Notes: generated from the letters alone by a model not told the origin. A stretch of DNA of 64,000 bases from Methylobacterium organophilum (GCF_022179465.1 NZ_BPQV01000005.1:297732-361731); one strand, 5' to 3'. Positions 27,247-38,516 are shown, numbered from the stretch's first letter. Made by a program: numbers and translations.

Positions 27247-28944
27247 ATGCATTTTCTCGCCCGTATCAACATCCTTTCCAAGCTTCTCGCCGTCATCGGG
27301 ATGATTGGAATCGTGGTCGGCGGCTGCGTCTGGTACGCGCAGGCGCAGATGACGAAGATCGACGACGCCTACAGCGTCTTCATCGTCCGCGAGGCCCGGG
27401 CGGTCGCGACCGCGCGCCGCCTCAATCGCATGGTCTTCGAGCTCAACTACAGTCTGTACCGCACCATCGCGGAGACCGAGCGGCCCCGGATGGAGAAGGC
27501 GAGTGCCGCCTTCGCGGACGCGCTCCCGCAGATCCGCAAGGCGCTGGCCGAGTTGCGCGAGCAGGCGCCGAGCTTCGCGGAGCGGACGGACCGGCAGGCC
27601 GCCCTGATCGAGGACTTCACCAAGGTCGCCCAGGAGGCGCTCCGGATCGCCCTTCTGCCCGGCCAGCACAGCGCCGAGGCCCTCGACCTGACCCATGCGC
27701 GCATCGACCCGATCTTCGAGACGCTGGTCGCCGGCACGCGCGACCTCGGGACGGAGATCCAGCGCTACATGGAGAAGGGCTCGGACGATCTCACCGATCA
27801 GACCAACGCCACGCGCCACAGCCTGATCGGCTTCAGCGCCCTCGGCCTGTTCCTCGGCACCCTCGCCGCCATCCTCGTTGCCGTGTTCGGCATCACGCGG
27901 CCGATGGGCAACCTCGTCTCCGTGCTCCGGCGCATGGCCGAGGGCGACACCGATGCCGAGATCACGGAAGCGACCCGCGGCGACGAGATCGGTGCGATCG
28001 GGCGGGCCGTGGCGGGCATCCGGGCCATGGTCGCCCAGAAGGCGGCGGAGCAGGCCGAGATTCGGCGCATCGCCGACGAGGCCGCCGCCAGCGAGCGCCG
28101 GCGCGCCATGATGGAATTGGCCAATCGCTTCGAGACCACGGTCGGCGGCATCGTCGGGCTGGTCTCCTCCGCGGCGACCGAGCTGCAGGCGACCGCCCAG
28201 ACCATGACCGCGACCGCCACCGAGACCGCCAGCCAGTCCAACACCGTCGCCGCGGCGGCGGAGGAGGCCGCCTCCAATGTCGGCACCGTCGCGGCCGCGG
28301 CGGAGGAGCTCGGCTCGTCGGTCCAGGAGATCGGACGCCAGGTCTCCGGCTCCGCCGATCTCGCCCAGGTCGCCGTGGGCGAAGCCGACCAGACCGCGCA
28401 GCTCGTGCACGAGCTGAGCCAGGCCGCCGCCCGCATCGGCGACGTGGTCAGCCTGATCTCGACCATCGCCGGCCAGACCAACCTGCTCGCCCTGAACGCC
28501 ACCATCGAGGCGGCCCGGGCCGGGGAGGCGGGGCGCGGCTTCGCGGTGGTCGCCGCCGAGGTCAAGGAGCTCGCCAGCCAGACCGCCCGGGCGACCGAGG
28601 AGATCTCCGGCCAGATCGCACAGATCCAGGGCGTGACCGATCAGGCGGTGGACGCGATCGGCGGGATCGCCACGCGGATCCGCGAGATCAGCCAGGTGGC
28701 GACCTCGATCGCCGCCGCCGTCGAGGAACAGGGCGCGGCCACCCAGGAGATCGTGCGCAACGTCGCCCAGGCCGCCACCGGCACCGGCGAGGTGACGCAC
28801 AACATCACGGGGGTGGCGGGCGCCGCCGAGGAGACCGGCGCGGCGGCGAGCCAGGTGCTGTCCTCGGCCTCCGAGCTCTCGCGCCAGTCCGAGCACCTCA
28901 ACGCCGAGGTGGCGCATTTCCTGGCGAGCGTGCGCGCGGCCTGA
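27247..28944 (+). CDS. Methyl-accepting chemotaxis protein, transmembrane
   Basis: This receptor has 565 residues. A first membrane helix (about 10-32), a periplasmic four-helix-bundle-like domain (about 33-195), a second helix (about 196-218), a HAMP domain (about 219-272) and a signalling domain follow in order. The signalling hairpin tip reads [25 protein letters not shown], the universal CheA/CheW-binding sequence. The ligand is unknown; the periplasmic part lacks Cache or PAS features. It stands alone, without che genes nearby. Confidence 0.93.
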   Translation: MHFLARINILSKLLAVIGMIGIVVGGCVWYAQAQMTKIDDAYSVFIVREARAVATARRLNRMVFELNYSLYRTIAETERPRMEKASAAFADALPQIRKALAELREQAPSFAERTDRQAALIEDFTKVAQEALRIALLPGQHSAEALDLTHARIDPIFETLVAGTRDLGTEIQRYMEKGSDDLTDQTNATRHSLIGFSALGLFLGTLAAILVAVFGITRPMGNLVSVLRRMAEGDTDAEITEATRGDEIGAIGRAVAGIRAMVAQKAAEQAEIRRIADEAAASERRRAMMELANRFETTVGGIVGLVSSAATELQATAQTMTATATETASQSNTVAAAAEEAASNVGTVAAAAEELGSSVQEIGRQVSGSADLAQVAVGEADQTAQLVHELSQAAARIGDVVSLISTIAGQTNLLALNATIEAARAGEAGRGFAVVAAEVKELASQTARATEEISGQIAQIQGVTDQAVDAIGGIATRIREISQVATSIAAAVEEQGAATQEIVRNVAQAATGTGEVTHNITGVAGAAEETGAAASQVLSSASELSRQSEHLNAEVAHFLASVRAA

Positions 28945-28964
28945 TCCCCGGCAAAACGAAGCGC

Positions 28965-28989
28965 GACGGGCCGGATCCTCCGGCCCGTC
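28965..28989. terminator. Convergent hairpin between chemoreceptor and esterase genes
   Basis: A perfect 11-bp inverted repeat, GACGGGCCGGA-TCC-TCCGGCCCGTC, sits between two converging genes, one base short of the esterase stop codon. It lacks a T run. Confidence 0.6.
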
Positions 28990-28990
28990 G

Positions 28991-29896
28991 TCAGCGGATA
29001 TTGACCGTCGTCATCCGCCGCTCGGTGGCGTGCTGATGCAGGAAGGCGGTCATCTCGGCGAGCGCGGGGGCCTTCGAGCGGAAGGTAACCGAGAGGGCGA
29101 GGAGCGTGTCGGCATGGTCGAGGCCGGCATAGAGGCGCTCCTGCACCGGAACGCGGGCGGCGCGCAGGCGCCCGGCGAGGCTCTGCGTGTTGCGCGGCCG
29201 CACGACGGTGTCCCCGTCGCCACTGGCGAGGAAGGCCGGCGGCGAATGGGGGCCGGCGAAGGTCACGGGCTGGGTCTGCGCCGGATCCTCCGCCGCGCCG
29301 AACACGTCGATCGACGTCTTGTGGTCGAAGGGCAGGAAGTCGTAGGGCCCCGAGAGGCCGGCCACCGCGCGGATCACCCGCGGGTCGACCCCGGCCCGGC
29401 GCAGGTAGCGCGGGTCGAGCCCGAGCATCACCGCGTTGTAGGCCCCCGCCGAATGGCCGGCGAGCACGATGCGCTTCGGGTCGCCGCCGTAATCGGCGAT
29501 GTTGTCGTGCACCCAGGCCACCGCCGCGGCGCCGTCGTCGAGGAAATCGGGGAAGCGCGCCTTGGGGTAGAGCCGGTAATCCGGCACCACGGTGACGAAG
29601 CCCTGGGCCGCGAGCGCCTGGGCCGCGAAGGCGTAATCGTCCTTGCTGCCGCTCTTCCAGGAGCCGCCGTAGAAGAACACCAGCACCGGCGCGTGACGCG
29701 GGCCGGCGACCGGCACGAACACGTCGAGGCGCTGGCGCGGATCCTCGCCATAGGCCGCGTCCTGCCGCGCCAGCCGCCCGCCCGCGTCACGGGGACCGAG
29801 GGCGTCGAACAGCGCGAGGGGCGAGCAGCCCCCGAGACCGAGGGTGGTCGCGACGAGGCAGGCCAGGGACGCGAGGGCGGCGAGAGCTTTGAGCAT
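28991..29896 (-). CDS. Lipoprotein alpha/beta-hydrolase (esterase)
   Basis: The protein has 301 residues. A lipoprotein signal with lipobox LGGC ends at residue 24. The oxyanion-hole sequence VFFYGGSWKSGS, the nucleophile elbow GHSAG and the late Asp and His (GDGDTVV, GLDHADTL) give a complete hormone-sensitive-lipase/kynurenine-formamidase-like hydrolase. It probably cleaves carboxyl esters at the cell envelope; the natural substrate is unknown. It converges with the chemoreceptor gene. Confidence 0.87.
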   Translation of the reverse strand: MLKALAALASLACLVATTLGLGGCSPLALFDALGPRDAGGRLARQDAAYGEDPRQRLDVFVPVAGPRHAPVLVFFYGGSWKSGSKDDYAFAAQALAAQGFVTVVPDYRLYPKARFPDFLDDGAAAVAWVHDNIADYGGDPKRIVLAGHSAGAYNAVMLGLDPRYLRRAGVDPRVIRAVAGLSGPYDFLPFDHKTSIDVFGAAEDPAQTQPVTFAGPHSPPAFLASGDGDTVVRPRNTQSLAGRLRAARVPVQERLYAGLDHADTLLALSVTFRSKAPALAEMTAFLHQHATERRMTTVNIR

Positions 29897-29959
29897 ACAT
29901 CTTCCGATTGGCCTGAGCCCACGCTTCGCACGTGATCCGGGGCGGATTGATGGCGGCCT

Positions 29960-30919
29960 TCAGGTTCTCAGGACGATGCAGGCGCCCCCGACGCCGCGGA
30001 TGCGGGCGCAGAGCGCGTCGGCGGCCTTCCGCGTCTCCGCCGGCAGGCGCACCCGGTAGAAGGTGCGGGTGCCGCGGAAGCGCAGGCGCGTGCCGATGAT
30101 CATCGGCCGGGCCTCGCCGATCACGCTCGCGTAAAGGCTGCGGGCGCGGGAGAAGCTCGCCAGCGCCAGGGACTTGGAGAAGTTGCCGGCGAGCTGGACC
30201 CCCCAGGGGGCGGCCGGGCCGCCCTCGATAGCGAGGGCGAAGCGGTCGCCGCGGGCGGGGATGCGCAGGGCCGCGGTGACCTGGAGGCAGCTCTGGGCCT
30301 CGGCCTCGGGCCCATCCGCCTTCGCCTCCCCCTTCGCGACTTCCTTGGTCCCCTCCTTGCCGGCCTTCGGCGCCGCGGGCGCATCCTTGGGCGGCCCCTC
30401 CGGCATCTCGACCGTGGCGGCGGGGCGCCAATCCTCCGCCGGGCGGCCGGTGATGGCGATCACGTAGGCGCGGGTCTCGGCGGGCAGGCCGCCGCTCCCC
30501 GCGAGCCAGGCGGAGACCCGGGCCGGGCCGCCATTATAGGCCGCGGCGGCGAGGCCGAGATTGCCGAACTGGCGGCGCAGGTCGGCCAGGAAATGCGCCG
30601 CGTGCGGGATCGCCTGCTCCGGGTCGAAGGGGTCGGTCAGCCCGCGCTCCCGGGCGGTGCCCGGCATGAACTGGGCGACGCCCTGCGCCCCGGCGGGGCT
30701 CACCACGCCGACGCGGAAGCTGCTCTCGCGCCAGATCAGGCGGGTCAGGAAGGGGACGGGCAGCCTCTGCGCCCGGGCCGAGGTCTCGATCAGGCGGCAC
30801 AGCGCCTGCTCGACGGTCTCGGTCTGGGCCTCGGCCCGGGCCGGCGCCGCGGCCAGGACGAGGAATCCCGCGGACAGGACGGCGCGGGCCGCGGGGGCTT
30901 GGAGAGGGAGGAGGCGCAC
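29960..30919 (-). CDS. Lytic transglycosylase (SLT) with C-terminal SPOR domain
   Basis: This protein of 319 residues has a signal peptide (1-29), then an SLT goose-lysozyme domain (about 35-145). Catalytic Glu65 lies in IWRESSF, and the domain continues with GAQGVAQFMPGTA and AAYNGGPARV. A Lys/Ala linker leads to a C-terminal SPOR-like domain (about 235-319, WGVQLAGNFSKS to CARIRGVGGACIV) that binds denuded septal glycan. It should therefore cleave peptidoglycan at division sites. The start is GTG and no Shine-Dalgarno is visible. Confidence 0.9.
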   Translation of the reverse strand: MRLLPLQAPAARAVLSAGFLVLAAAPARAEAQTETVEQALCRLIETSARAQRLPVPFLTRLIWRESSFRVGVVSPAGAQGVAQFMPGTARERGLTDPFDPEQAIPHAAHFLADLRRQFGNLGLAAAAYNGGPARVSAWLAGSGGLPAETRAYVIAITGRPAEDWRPAATVEMPEGPPKDAPAAPKAGKEGTKEVAKGEAKADGPEAEAQSCLQVTAALRIPARGDRFALAIEGGPAAPWGVQLAGNFSKSLALASFSRARSLYASVIGEARPMIIGTRLRFRGTRTFYRVRLPAETRKAADALCARIRGVGGACIVLRT

Positions 30920-30925
30920 GGCCCG

Positions 30926-30933
30926 AACCTAGG
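30926..30933 (-). promoter_or_regulatory. Promoter -10-like element abutting the GTG start; possible leaderless mRNA
   Basis: On the minus strand CCTAGGTT occurs 6 bases before the GTG start. The same CTAGGT sequence is the proposed -10 of the tatA promoter in this window. If it is a -10, transcription would begin about at the start codon. No clear -35 is visible. Confidence 0.3.
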
Positions 30934-31073
30934 GCGCGGGGAGGGGGGAATCCATGGCGCGGCGGCGGCGGATCGGGGGTAGCGTTGTTCGGGAATAAAC
31001 GGCAAAACACTTGCCGGTCTTTCCCGTTTCACCAGACCGCCGTTCCCCGTTCCGCCCCGAGCGCGTCCCCGCG

Positions 31074-31361
31074 ATGTACGAGCCCAACGAAGTCCTGCAG
31101 ACGCTGCGTGGGAGCGGCCACGTCTCGGCCGAGGCGGTCGAGCCGGTCCGGGTCCGCTACACGGTGGTGATCGAGCGGCGCGACGGGGTCATCGTCGCCC
31201 ATGGCAAGCTCACCGGCTCGCACGCGGCCCTGCGCCCGATCTGGCTCACCCCCGATTCGACCCTGCGCCTCAAGAACGGCCGCAGCCTCGGCATCTCGGT
31301 GACCGATCTCGTCGGCGAGGTGGCGGAGTTCGAGAGCACCGGCGCGGTGCCGATGCTGTAG
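31074..31361 (+). CDS. Hypothetical protein, small, conserved-looking
   Basis: The protein has 95 residues from the ATG at MYEPNEVLQTLRG; an in-frame ATG 21 codons earlier lacks coding character. It appears to be a single small beta-rich domain with no membrane segment (VRYTVVIERRDGVIVAHGKL, LRLKNGRSLGISVTDLVGEV). Its neighbours are a lytic transglycosylase on the other strand and the large secreted protein. I do not recognise the family. Confidence 0.65.
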   Translation: MYEPNEVLQTLRGSGHVSAEAVEPVRVRYTVVIERRDGVIVAHGKLTGSHAALRPIWLTPDSTLRLKNGRSLGISVTDLVGEVAEFESTGAVPML

Positions 31362-31407
31362 GGGAGGGGGCGGCTCCGCCGCGCGGGGACGGGGCGGAGG
31401 GCGGGGC

Positions 31408-33345
31408 TTATTCCGCCTTGGCGTTCACCTCGAGCTTGTCGAGCACGGCGGCGGGGGTGGGGGCGGTGCTGAAATCGACCACGCCGAGGCCGGCGCCGTT
31501 CTTGGCCTTGGCGCTGATCGAGAGCGTGCCGGGCTTGGTCACGAACTTGCCCATGGCCGCGCCGATCGCCTTGGCGGCGGCGGAATTGCCGAGGATCACC
31601 GGCACACCGATCACGCTGGCGGTGACGTATTCCTTGCGCAGCTCGTCCGGCTTGAGGCTCAGATGCTTGGCCTGGGCGGTGATGAAGCGGTCGAACAGGC
31701 CGCCATTCTCCAGGGTCAGGTCGAGGGCCTTGGCGGTGGCCGAGAGCATGGCGAAGCCGGAGACCGCGGCGTCGGGGTCGAACACCTCCGGCCCGATGCC
31801 GCCCAGGGTCGCGTCGATGCGCAGGCGGCCCATATCCTTGCCGGAGAGGGTGACGCCGCTGAGCTTCAGCTCCTTGCTCGGCTCGTCCCAGGCGGTGTCC
31901 GCGCCGAGATCGAGGTCGAGGTCGCGATAGCCGTAGAAGCCGAGCGAGCCGAGCCCCGGCACGCCGGACACGGCGGAGGCCGGCAGGGTCAGGCCGGTGA
32001 GGGCGATCCGGCTCTCGGCGGGCACCCCGTCCTTGGGCGGGCCGAAGCTCAGGGTGCCCCCGCGCAGGCCGATCCGCAGGGGCTCGGCCGGCTTCTTCTG
32101 CGCCAGCTCGCGGCCCCGGGTCAGGGGATCGGCGGCGGCAGACGCCGCGGGCGCCTCCTCGGCCGGGACTTCCAGGGCGAGGCCGGTCAGGGTCAGGGTG
32201 CCGAGCATCGGGGTGAGGCGGCGCAGATCGGCCTCGGACGCCTCGGCGGCCTCGGCCCCCTTCTGCGCCTCCTTGGCCTCGCCGCCCGCGCCGGGTTTCG
32301 GCGCCTGCGCGGAATCGCTGGCGATGCGGCGGAGGGCGGCGATGGTCGGCGCCAGGGAGAAGCCCGACAGGGAGAGCTTGGCGAGGCTGCCACGCGTGGC
32401 GCCGCTGGCGAAGGTGAGGCCCGAGAGGCTGGTGCCGGCCTCCGCGCCCTCCGCCGCGTAGGCGAGGCGCTCAGCGGCGATGTCGATCGGCGCCTCGCCC
32501 TTGGTCTCGTGCACCGAGAAGCCCGTGGCCTCGACGCTGCCGACGGAGACCGCCTCGGCGAGATCGGCGGACATGCCCGCCACCTTGCCGCGGCGGGCGG
32601 CATCGGCCTCGGCGAGATCGGGGGCGGTGAGGGCCCCGAGCGCCGCGCCCCAGGTCGCCGGGATCTGCCGGCCGGCAAGGTCGCGCCCGGCGGTGTGGGC
32701 GACGCGCACCACGGTGCCGCGGTCATCGGTGAAGGCGACGTCGTCGACGGAGAAGCCGGCATAGGCCTTCAGCCAGGGGCCCTTGCCGTCCCCGGCCTCG
32801 GCATAGAGCCGGGACAGGGCGGTGAGGTCGACCTCCTCCGCCCGGATCTTGCCGTAGCTGCCGGTGCCGCCGGGGACCTTGGTCTCCCCCTCGCCGCCGC
32901 CCTCGATCGCCAGGGTGGCGCCGGAGGCCGTCAGCTCGGCGATGCGGCCGCCATGCACGCCCTTGGCCCAGACGTCCTTGTAGATCACCGACTGACGCCG
33001 GCCGCCGACGCTGCGCTCCGTGCGCAGGGCGGGGATGGTCAGGCTGCCGGCATCGAGCCGCCGCAGCCGGGCGGTCCAGGGCTCCTTGGAGTCGCTGCGC
33101 AGGATCGCGAGGAGGTCGTCCTTCGAGAGGCGGGTGCCGCTCACCGTCACCTTCTCGGCGCTCACCGTGGTGTCGCCGAAGACGAAGCCGAGGGGGCCGA
33201 TCTCGACGTCCTGGACGGCGGTGGCCGCCTCCTGCGCCCGCGCCGGCGCGGCGGACAGCGCCAGCCCCGCCTGCAGCGCCAGGACGCAGACCGATGCCAG
33301 CGCCGCCCGCCGGAAGAGGCCGGGACGTGTCGTCGACGGGATCAT
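31408..33345 (-). CDS. Large secreted protein of unknown function
   Basis: The protein has 645 residues. A signal peptide (about residues 1-38, ending APARAQE) precedes an otherwise soluble body rich in alternating beta-strand-like stretches ([35 protein letters not shown]). That organisation resembles AsmA-like or LPS-bridge-type beta-rich periplasmic proteins, but I cannot assign a family. Ala/Glu/Lys-rich linkers lie around residues 340-380. A monocistronic unit ending 46 bases before the convergent 95-residue gene. Confidence 0.7.
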   Translation of the reverse strand: MIPSTTRPGLFRRAALASVCVLALQAGLALSAAPARAQEAATAVQDVEIGPLGFVFGDTTVSAEKVTVSGTRLSKDDLLAILRSDSKEPWTARLRRLDAGSLTIPALRTERSVGGRRQSVIYKDVWAKGVHGGRIAELTASGATLAIEGGGEGETKVPGGTGSYGKIRAEEVDLTALSRLYAEAGDGKGPWLKAYAGFSVDDVAFTDDRGTVVRVAHTAGRDLAGRQIPATWGAALGALTAPDLAEADAARRGKVAGMSADLAEAVSVGSVEATGFSVHETKGEAPIDIAAERLAYAAEGAEAGTSLSGLTFASGATRGSLAKLSLSGFSLAPTIAALRRIASDSAQAPKPGAGGEAKEAQKGAEAAEASEADLRRLTPMLGTLTLTGLALEVPAEEAPAASAAADPLTRGRELAQKKPAEPLRIGLRGGTLSFGPPKDGVPAESRIALTGLTLPASAVSGVPGLGSLGFYGYRDLDLDLGADTAWDEPSKELKLSGVTLSGKDMGRLRIDATLGGIGPEVFDPDAAVSGFAMLSATAKALDLTLENGGLFDRFITAQAKHLSLKPDELRKEYVTASVIGVPVILGNSAAAKAIGAAMGKFVTKPGTLSISAKAKNGAGLGVVDFSTAPTPAAVLDKLEVNAKAE

Positions 33346-33461
33346 GGGGCAGGTCCGAAAAATGCGCTGTCTGTCGCGGTTGGCTCGCAGGCGCCATCCG
33401 TGCCGCACTTCGCCGCGCCGCGCAATCGGGCGGGCGGCCCGAGCGTCACCGGGGCGGCGAC

Positions 33462-33788
33462 TCAGAGGGAGAACGAGGTGCCGCAACCACAGGAGGAGGT
33501 CGCCTGCGGATTCTCGATCTTGAAGGACTGGCCGATCAGGTCGTTCACGAAATCGATGGTGGCGCCGCCCATGTATTCCAGGGAGACCGGATCGACGAGC
33601 ACGGTGGCCCCGTCGCGCTCGATCACGATGTCCTCCTCCGTGCGCACCCGCTCGATGTCGAAGGCGTAGGAGAAGCCCGAGCAGCCGCCGCCATTGACGG
33701 AGATGCGCAAGGAGGCGCCGGGCGGCTCCGCCCCCATGATCTCGTTGATGCGCCGGGCGGCGCGGGCGGTGAGGGTGATCTCGGACAT
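33462..33788 (-). CDS. HesB/IscA-family iron-sulfur carrier (ErpA/IscA-like)
   Basis: This 108-residue protein has the three conserved cysteines Cys36 (GGGCSGF), Cys100 and Cys102 ([10 protein letters not shown]). A-type carriers deliver Fe-S clusters to apoproteins. It is divergent from dgt with a 171-base gap; iscA/erpA beside dgt and argS is a common alphaproteobacterial arrangement. ErpA and IscA cannot be separated by sequence alone. Confidence 0.93.
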   Translation of the reverse strand: MSEITLTARAARRINEIMGAEPPGASLRISVNGGGCSGFSYAFDIERVRTEEDIVIERDGATVLVDPVSLEYMGGATIDFVNDLIGQSFKIENPQATSSCGCGTSFSL

Positions 33789-33959
33789 CGTCACGCTCGA
33801 TTTTTTTGGCAAGCCGGGGACAGGGAGGGCGGCCGCGCCTCGCGCGATCCCTTCCCCCGCCCTAGCTCTCAAGATATGCGCGCCCCCGTTGCGCCGCAAC
33901 GCGGGTGGGCGATGCCGGCCGCGCAGGGCCGGGGCCGGCGCAGAGCGAGGGGACGAGAC

Positions 33960-35204
33960 GTGCGGCAGAACGGCGAGCGCTGGCGGGCCCCCTACGCCAC
34001 AAACCCGGCGCGGACGCGCGGGCGGCTCATCGCCGAGCCGTCCTCGCCCACGCGCAGCGACTTCCAGCGCGACCGCGACCGGATCGTGCATTCCACCGCC
34101 TTCCGGCGCCTGAAGCACAAGACCCAGGTCTTCGTGCACCACGAGGGCGACCATTACCGCACCCGGCTCACCCACACCCTGGAGGTGAGCCAGATCGCCC
34201 GGGCGCTGGCGCGGGCGCTCGGCCTCGACGAGGACCTGGCCGAGGCCCTCGCCCTGAGCCACGACCTCGGCCATACCTGCTTCGGGCATACCGGCGAGGA
34301 CGCGCTGGACGCCTGCATGGCCGGCTTCGGCGGCTTCGACCACAACGCCCAGGCCCTGCGCATCGTCACCCGGCTGGAGCGGCGCTATGCCGGCTTCGAC
34401 GGGCTGAACCTGACCTGGGAGACCCTGGAAGGGCTGGTGAAGCACAACGGACCCCTGCTCACCCCGGACGGGCATCCCACGCCCCGCCACGCCCAGGGCA
34501 TCCCGGCGGCGATCCTCGAATACAACGCCCTCAACGACCTGGAGCTGTCCCGCTTCGCCGGGCCGGAGGCCCAGGCGGCGGCGCTCGCCGACGACATCGC
34601 CTATGACAGCCACGACCTCGACGACGGCCTGCGCGCCGGCCTGTTCGAGCTTGAGGACCTCGCCGAGGTGCCGTTCCTGAAGGGTCTCCTCGACGAGATC
34701 GCCGCCGCCCATCCCGGGCTCGAGACCTCGCGGCGGGTGCACGAGCTGGCCCGCCGGGTGATCACCCGCTTCGTCGAGGACGTGATCGGCGAGAGCGAGC
34801 GCCGGCTCGCCGCGCTCAAGCCCCGGGACGTCGAGGCGATCCGGGCCGCCGGCGCGCCGGTCGTCGCCTTCTCCGCCGGGATCGCGGCGGCGGATGCCGA
34901 CATCAAGCGCTTCCTGTTCGCGCGGATGTACCGCCACCCGGAGGTGGTGGCGGTGCGGGAGAAGGCGCAGCGGATCGTGGTCGACCTGTTCTCGGCCTTC
35001 CGGGCCGACCCGACCCGGATGCCGGCGGAATGGTGCGCGGGACTCGCCGGCGCCGAGGAGGGCCGGATCGCCCGGCGCATCGCCGACTACATCGCCGGCA
35101 TGACCGACACCTATGCCGCGCTCGCCCACCGCGCCCTCTTCGCCGAGACGCCGGACCTGCTCTGGCGCCCGGCCCATCGCGGCCTGCCGCTGGCCGAACC
35201 GTGA
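33960..35204 (+). CDS. dgt: Deoxyguanosinetriphosphate triphosphohydrolase-like protein
   Basis: The protein has 414 residues from the GTG at 33960, preceded at 6 bases by AGGGGA (33948-33953). This places the family N-terminus ([13 protein letters not shown]) close to the start. An ATG at 33912 is possible but lacks a similar ribosome-binding site. HD-superfamily residues are visible in [15 protein letters not shown] and [19 protein letters not shown]. It hydrolyses dNTPs to nucleoside and triphosphate. argS follows after 122 bases. Confidence 0.92.
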   Translation: MRQNGERWRAPYATNPARTRGRLIAEPSSPTRSDFQRDRDRIVHSTAFRRLKHKTQVFVHHEGDHYRTRLTHTLEVSQIARALARALGLDEDLAEALALSHDLGHTCFGHTGEDALDACMAGFGGFDHNAQALRIVTRLERRYAGFDGLNLTWETLEGLVKHNGPLLTPDGHPTPRHAQGIPAAILEYNALNDLELSRFAGPEAQAAALADDIAYDSHDLDDGLRAGLFELEDLAEVPFLKGLLDEIAAAHPGLETSRRVHELARRVITRFVEDVIGESERRLAALKPRDVEAIRAAGAPVVAFSAGIAAADADIKRFLFARMYRHPEVVAVREKAQRIVVDLFSAFRADPTRMPAEWCAGLAGAEEGRIARRIADYIAGMTDTYAALAHRALFAETPDLLWRPAHRGLPLAEP

Positions 35205-35326
35205 GACCGCCCCGGCCGCGACGGGAGAGAATCGCGCGGCTTTCGTGACACCACCCCGCCCCGTTGCTATGGGCCGCCCTGACACGGCGGCTCCGGGCCA
35301 GCGGGGCCGCGCCACGGACGCAATCG

Positions 35327-37084
35327 ATGAACATCTTCGCCCTCTTCGAGGCCCGCATGCGCGAGGCGCTCGAATCGCTCACCCGTTCCGGCACGCTGCC
35401 CCCGGGGCTCGACCTGTCCCGCGTCGTGGTGGAGCCGCCGCGCGACCCGTCCCACGGCGACCTCGCCACCAACGCCGCCCTGGTTCTGGCCAAGGAGGCC
35501 AAGGCCAATCCGAAGGCGCTGGGCGAGGCGCTGGCGGCGGAGCTGCGCGGGGACGTGCGCGTCACCGAGGCGAGCGTGGCCGGCCCCGGCTTCATCAACC
35601 TGCGCCTCGCCCCCGGCGTGTTCCACGACGTGGTCCGGGCGGCGCTGACCGAGGGCGAGGCCTTCGGCAAGGCCAAGCTCCCCGGCGGCAGGGTCAATAT
35701 CGAATACGTCTCCGCCAACCCGACCGGGCCGATGCATGTCGGCCACGGGCGCGGCGCGGTGTTCGGCGACGCGCTGGCCAACCTGCTCGCCGCCGCGGGT
35801 CGCGACGTGACCCGCGAGTACTACATCAACGATGCCGGGGCGCAGGTCGACGTGCTCGCCCGCTCTGCCTATCTGCGCTACCGCGAGGCCCTGGGCGAGG
35901 CCGTCACCATCCCCGAGGGGCTCTATCCCGGCGACTACCTGAAGCCGGTCGGCGAAAAGCTCGCCGAGCTCCATGGCCGCGCCCTCCTCGACACGCCGGA
36001 GGCGGAGTGGCTGCCGCTGGTGCGCCGCTTCGCCATCGACGCGATGATGGACACGATCCGCGCCGATCTCGCCGCGATCGGCATCCGCCACGACGTGTTC
36101 TTTTCCGAAGCCACCCTCCAGGGCGAGAACGGCGGCAAGGTCGCGGAGCTGCTCGGCGCCCTGCGGGAGAAGGGCCTCGTCTACGAGGGCCGGCTGCCCC
36201 CGCCCAAGGGCCAGCTGCCCGAGGATTGGGAGGACCGGGAGCAGACCCTGTTCCGCTCCACCGATTTCGGCGACGACGTGGACCGGCCGCTCCTGAAGTC
36301 CGACGGCTCCTACACCTACTTCGCCTCCGACATCGCCTATCACCGGGACAAGTGGCTGCGCGGGGCCGACGAGCTCATCGACGTGCTCGGCGCCGACCAT
36401 GGCGGCTACGTCAAGCGCATGCAGGCGGCGGTGAAGGCGGTCAGCGACGGCCGGGCCAGCCTCGACGTGAAGCTGTGCCAGCTGGTGCGGCTGTTGCGCG
36501 CGGGCGAGCCGGTGAAGATGTCCAAGCGGGCGGGCGAGTTCGTGACGCTGCGCGACGTGATCGACGAGGTCGGGCGCGACGCGATCCGCTTCATGATGCT
36601 CTACCGCAAGAACGACGCGACCCTCGATTTCGACCTCGCCAAGGTGGTGGAACAATCGAAGGACAACCCCGTCTTCTACGTGCAGTACGGGCATGCCCGG
36701 CGCTTCTCGGTGATGCGCCAGGCCCGGGAGGCCCTGCCGGACGAGGACTTTTCCCGCGAGGCCCTCCTGGGCGATGCCGACCTGTCCGTGCTCACCGATC
36801 CCGGCGAGGTCGAGATGATGCGGCTGATCGCCCAGTATCCCCGGGTGCTCGAATCGGCTGCCGTGGCGCACGAGCCGCACCGAATCGCGTTCTACCTCTA
36901 CGAACTGGCAAGTTCGCTGCATAGTTTCTGGAACAAGGGCAAAGACTTGCCGCAATTACGGATTGTTAATCCAACCGACCGAAAGTCCACCCGGGCCCGC
37001 TTGGCCCTCGTCGAGGCCCTGGGAGGCGTGCTCGCCTCCGGCCTTTCGGTCCTCGGTGTCACCGCGCCCGAAGAGATGCGGTGA
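35327..37084 (+). CDS. argS: Arginyl-tRNA synthetase
   Basis: The protein has 585 residues from the ATG at [11 protein letters not shown]. The class I HIGH-type signature is HVGHGRG (in [13 protein letters not shown]) and the KMSKS-type loop is KMSKRAGEF. The N-terminal Add-1 domain and C-terminal anticodon-binding helices (ending GVTAPEEMR) complete the enzyme. It attaches arginine to tRNA-Arg. It is followed after 25 bases by the SPOR gene. Confidence 0.97.
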   Translation: MNIFALFEARMREALESLTRSGTLPPGLDLSRVVVEPPRDPSHGDLATNAALVLAKEAKANPKALGEALAAELRGDVRVTEASVAGPGFINLRLAPGVFHDVVRAALTEGEAFGKAKLPGGRVNIEYVSANPTGPMHVGHGRGAVFGDALANLLAAAGRDVTREYYINDAGAQVDVLARSAYLRYREALGEAVTIPEGLYPGDYLKPVGEKLAELHGRALLDTPEAEWLPLVRRFAIDAMMDTIRADLAAIGIRHDVFFSEATLQGENGGKVAELLGALREKGLVYEGRLPPPKGQLPEDWEDREQTLFRSTDFGDDVDRPLLKSDGSYTYFASDIAYHRDKWLRGADELIDVLGADHGGYVKRMQAAVKAVSDGRASLDVKLCQLVRLLRAGEPVKMSKRAGEFVTLRDVIDEVGRDAIRFMMLYRKNDATLDFDLAKVVEQSKDNPVFYVQYGHARRFSVMRQAREALPDEDFSREALLGDADLSVLTDPGEVEMMRLIAQYPRVLESAAVAHEPHRIAFYLYELASSLHSFWNKGKDLPQLRIVNPTDRKSTRARLALVEALGGVLASGLSVLGVTAPEEMR

Positions 37085-37109
37085 GGCGCCGGCTTTGAGA
37101 GGATGAACC

Positions 37110-38516
37110 ATGACGACGACCGCTGCGCGCGCGCCGATCGATTTCGACGCCTTCGAGCGTGAGCTGCGTCAAACCTCTCGGAACGAACATCCGGGCGCCC
37201 CTCCCAAGGCGCCCGCGCCGCAGGCGGCCAAGTCCGATCCCCTCGCCGAGCTCGCGCGGATCGTCGGCCAGGACGATCCCTTCCGCGCCCTCCTCGAGAC
37301 GCGCGGCGGCGCGCCGTCGCGGGAGCGGACGGAGCCGCGCTTCGAGGACGCGCCCGCCCCCCGGGCCGAGCCCTCGCCGGCCGACGCCTTCGACCAGTAC
37401 CTCGCCTCCGTCGAGCAGAGCGCCTACGGCCATCCGGCCGCCCATGCCGCCGCCCCCGCGGACGAGCTGCACGATCCGGCCGCCTTCGAGGAGACCGACC
37501 CCGGCCACGCCGCCCCCGCCGGGCGCCGGCCCAGGGGCTCGCGCATGGTCCAGGTCGGAGCCGGCCTCGGCGTGCTCGCGCTCTGCGTCACCGGGGCCCT
37601 CGGCTGGCGCGCCTTCCATGGCGGCGGCCAGAGCGGCCCGGTCACCGTGCTCGCCGACAAGACGCCCCTGAAGGTCGCCCCGACCAATGCGGACGGCGTC
37701 GAGATCCCCGACCAGAACAAGCAGATCTACGAGCGCAACGCCAAGGACGGCCAGATCAAGATCGTCAACCGCGAGGAGCAGCCCCTCGACGTGGCCGCCG
37801 CGGCCCGCGCCGCCCAGAGCAAGGAGGCGAGCGCCCCGGGGGGCACCGGGGCCTCGACCCCGCCCCAGACCGGCCTCCTCACGGAGTCGCTGGGCGAGCC
37901 GCGCCGGGTGCGCACCGTCTCGGTGAAGCCCGACACGCCGCCGCCGGCCCCGCAGCGGGACGCGGCCGCCGAGAGCGCCAATGCCGGCCCCTCGCCGATC
38001 CCGACGATGGTGCTGCCCGACGACGAGGGCACCGCCACCCCGGCCGCCCGGCGCCCGCCCCTGCGCAACCAGCCCGCGACCCAGGCGACCGCGACGCCGG
38101 CCCCCGCCCCGACCCAGGCCGCCGAGGCGCATGCCCCCGCGACCCCGGTGCCCGCCCCGGCCCCGGTGAAGGCCAAGCCCGCCCCGCAGCGCGTCGCCGC
38201 CGTCGCCCCGGAGACCACCGCCTCCATGGCGGAGCCGGCCGCCGCCCCCGCGGCAGAGGTGACCAGCGGCCCGGTCAGCGGCTTCTCGGTGCAGCTCGGC
38301 GTGCGCAACAGCGCCGCCGAGGCCCAGGCCGCCTTCCGCCAGATGCAGGCCAAGTACAGCCAGCTCGCCGGCAAGCCCGAGCTGATCCGCCAGGCCGAGG
38401 TGAACGGCAAGACGATCTTCCGCGTCCGCGTCGGGCCGCTGGAGAAGGCGGAGGCCACCAGCCTGTGCAGCCAGCTCCAGGGCGCGGGCGGCCAGTGCTT
38501 CGTCGCCAAGAACTGA
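37110..38516 (+). CDS. SPOR-domain inner-membrane protein
   Basis: The protein has 468 residues: a cytoplasmic Pro/Ala-rich N-terminal part (1-145), one membrane helix (about 148-168), a long periplasmic Pro/Ala/Thr linker, and a C-terminal SPOR domain (about 390-468, FSVQLGVRNSAAEAQAAFRQ to SLCSQLQGAGGQCFVAKN). SPOR domains bind septal peptidoglycan lacking stem peptides. Placed between argS and nagZ, as in many alphaproteobacteria, it probably acts in cell division. Confidence 0.9.
   Translation: MTTTAARAPIDFDAFERELRQTSRNEHPGAPPKAPAPQAAKSDPLAELARIVGQDDPFRALLETRGGAPSRERTEPRFEDAPAPRAEPSPADAFDQYLASVEQSAYGHPAAHAAAPADELHDPAAFEETDPGHAAPAGRRPRGSRMVQVGAGLGVLALCVTGALGWRAFHGGGQSGPVTVLADKTPLKVAPTNADGVEIPDQNKQIYERNAKDGQIKIVNREEQPLDVAAAARAAQSKEASAPGGTGASTPPQTGLLTESLGEPRRVRTVSVKPDTPPPAPQRDAAAESANAGPSPIPTMVLPDDEGTATPAARRPPLRNQPATQATATPAPAPTQAAEAHAPATPVPAPAPVKAKPAPQRVAAVAPETTASMAEPAAAPAAEVTSGPVSGFSVQLGVRNSAAEAQAAFRQMQAKYSQLAGKPELIRQAEVNGKTIFRVRVGPLEKAEATSLCSQLQGAGGQCFVAKN

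Noticed and set aside
27204-29036. 610-codon frame over the chemoreceptor
   Set aside because: Arg/Gly-rich shadow in another frame of a clear methyl-accepting chemotaxis protein.
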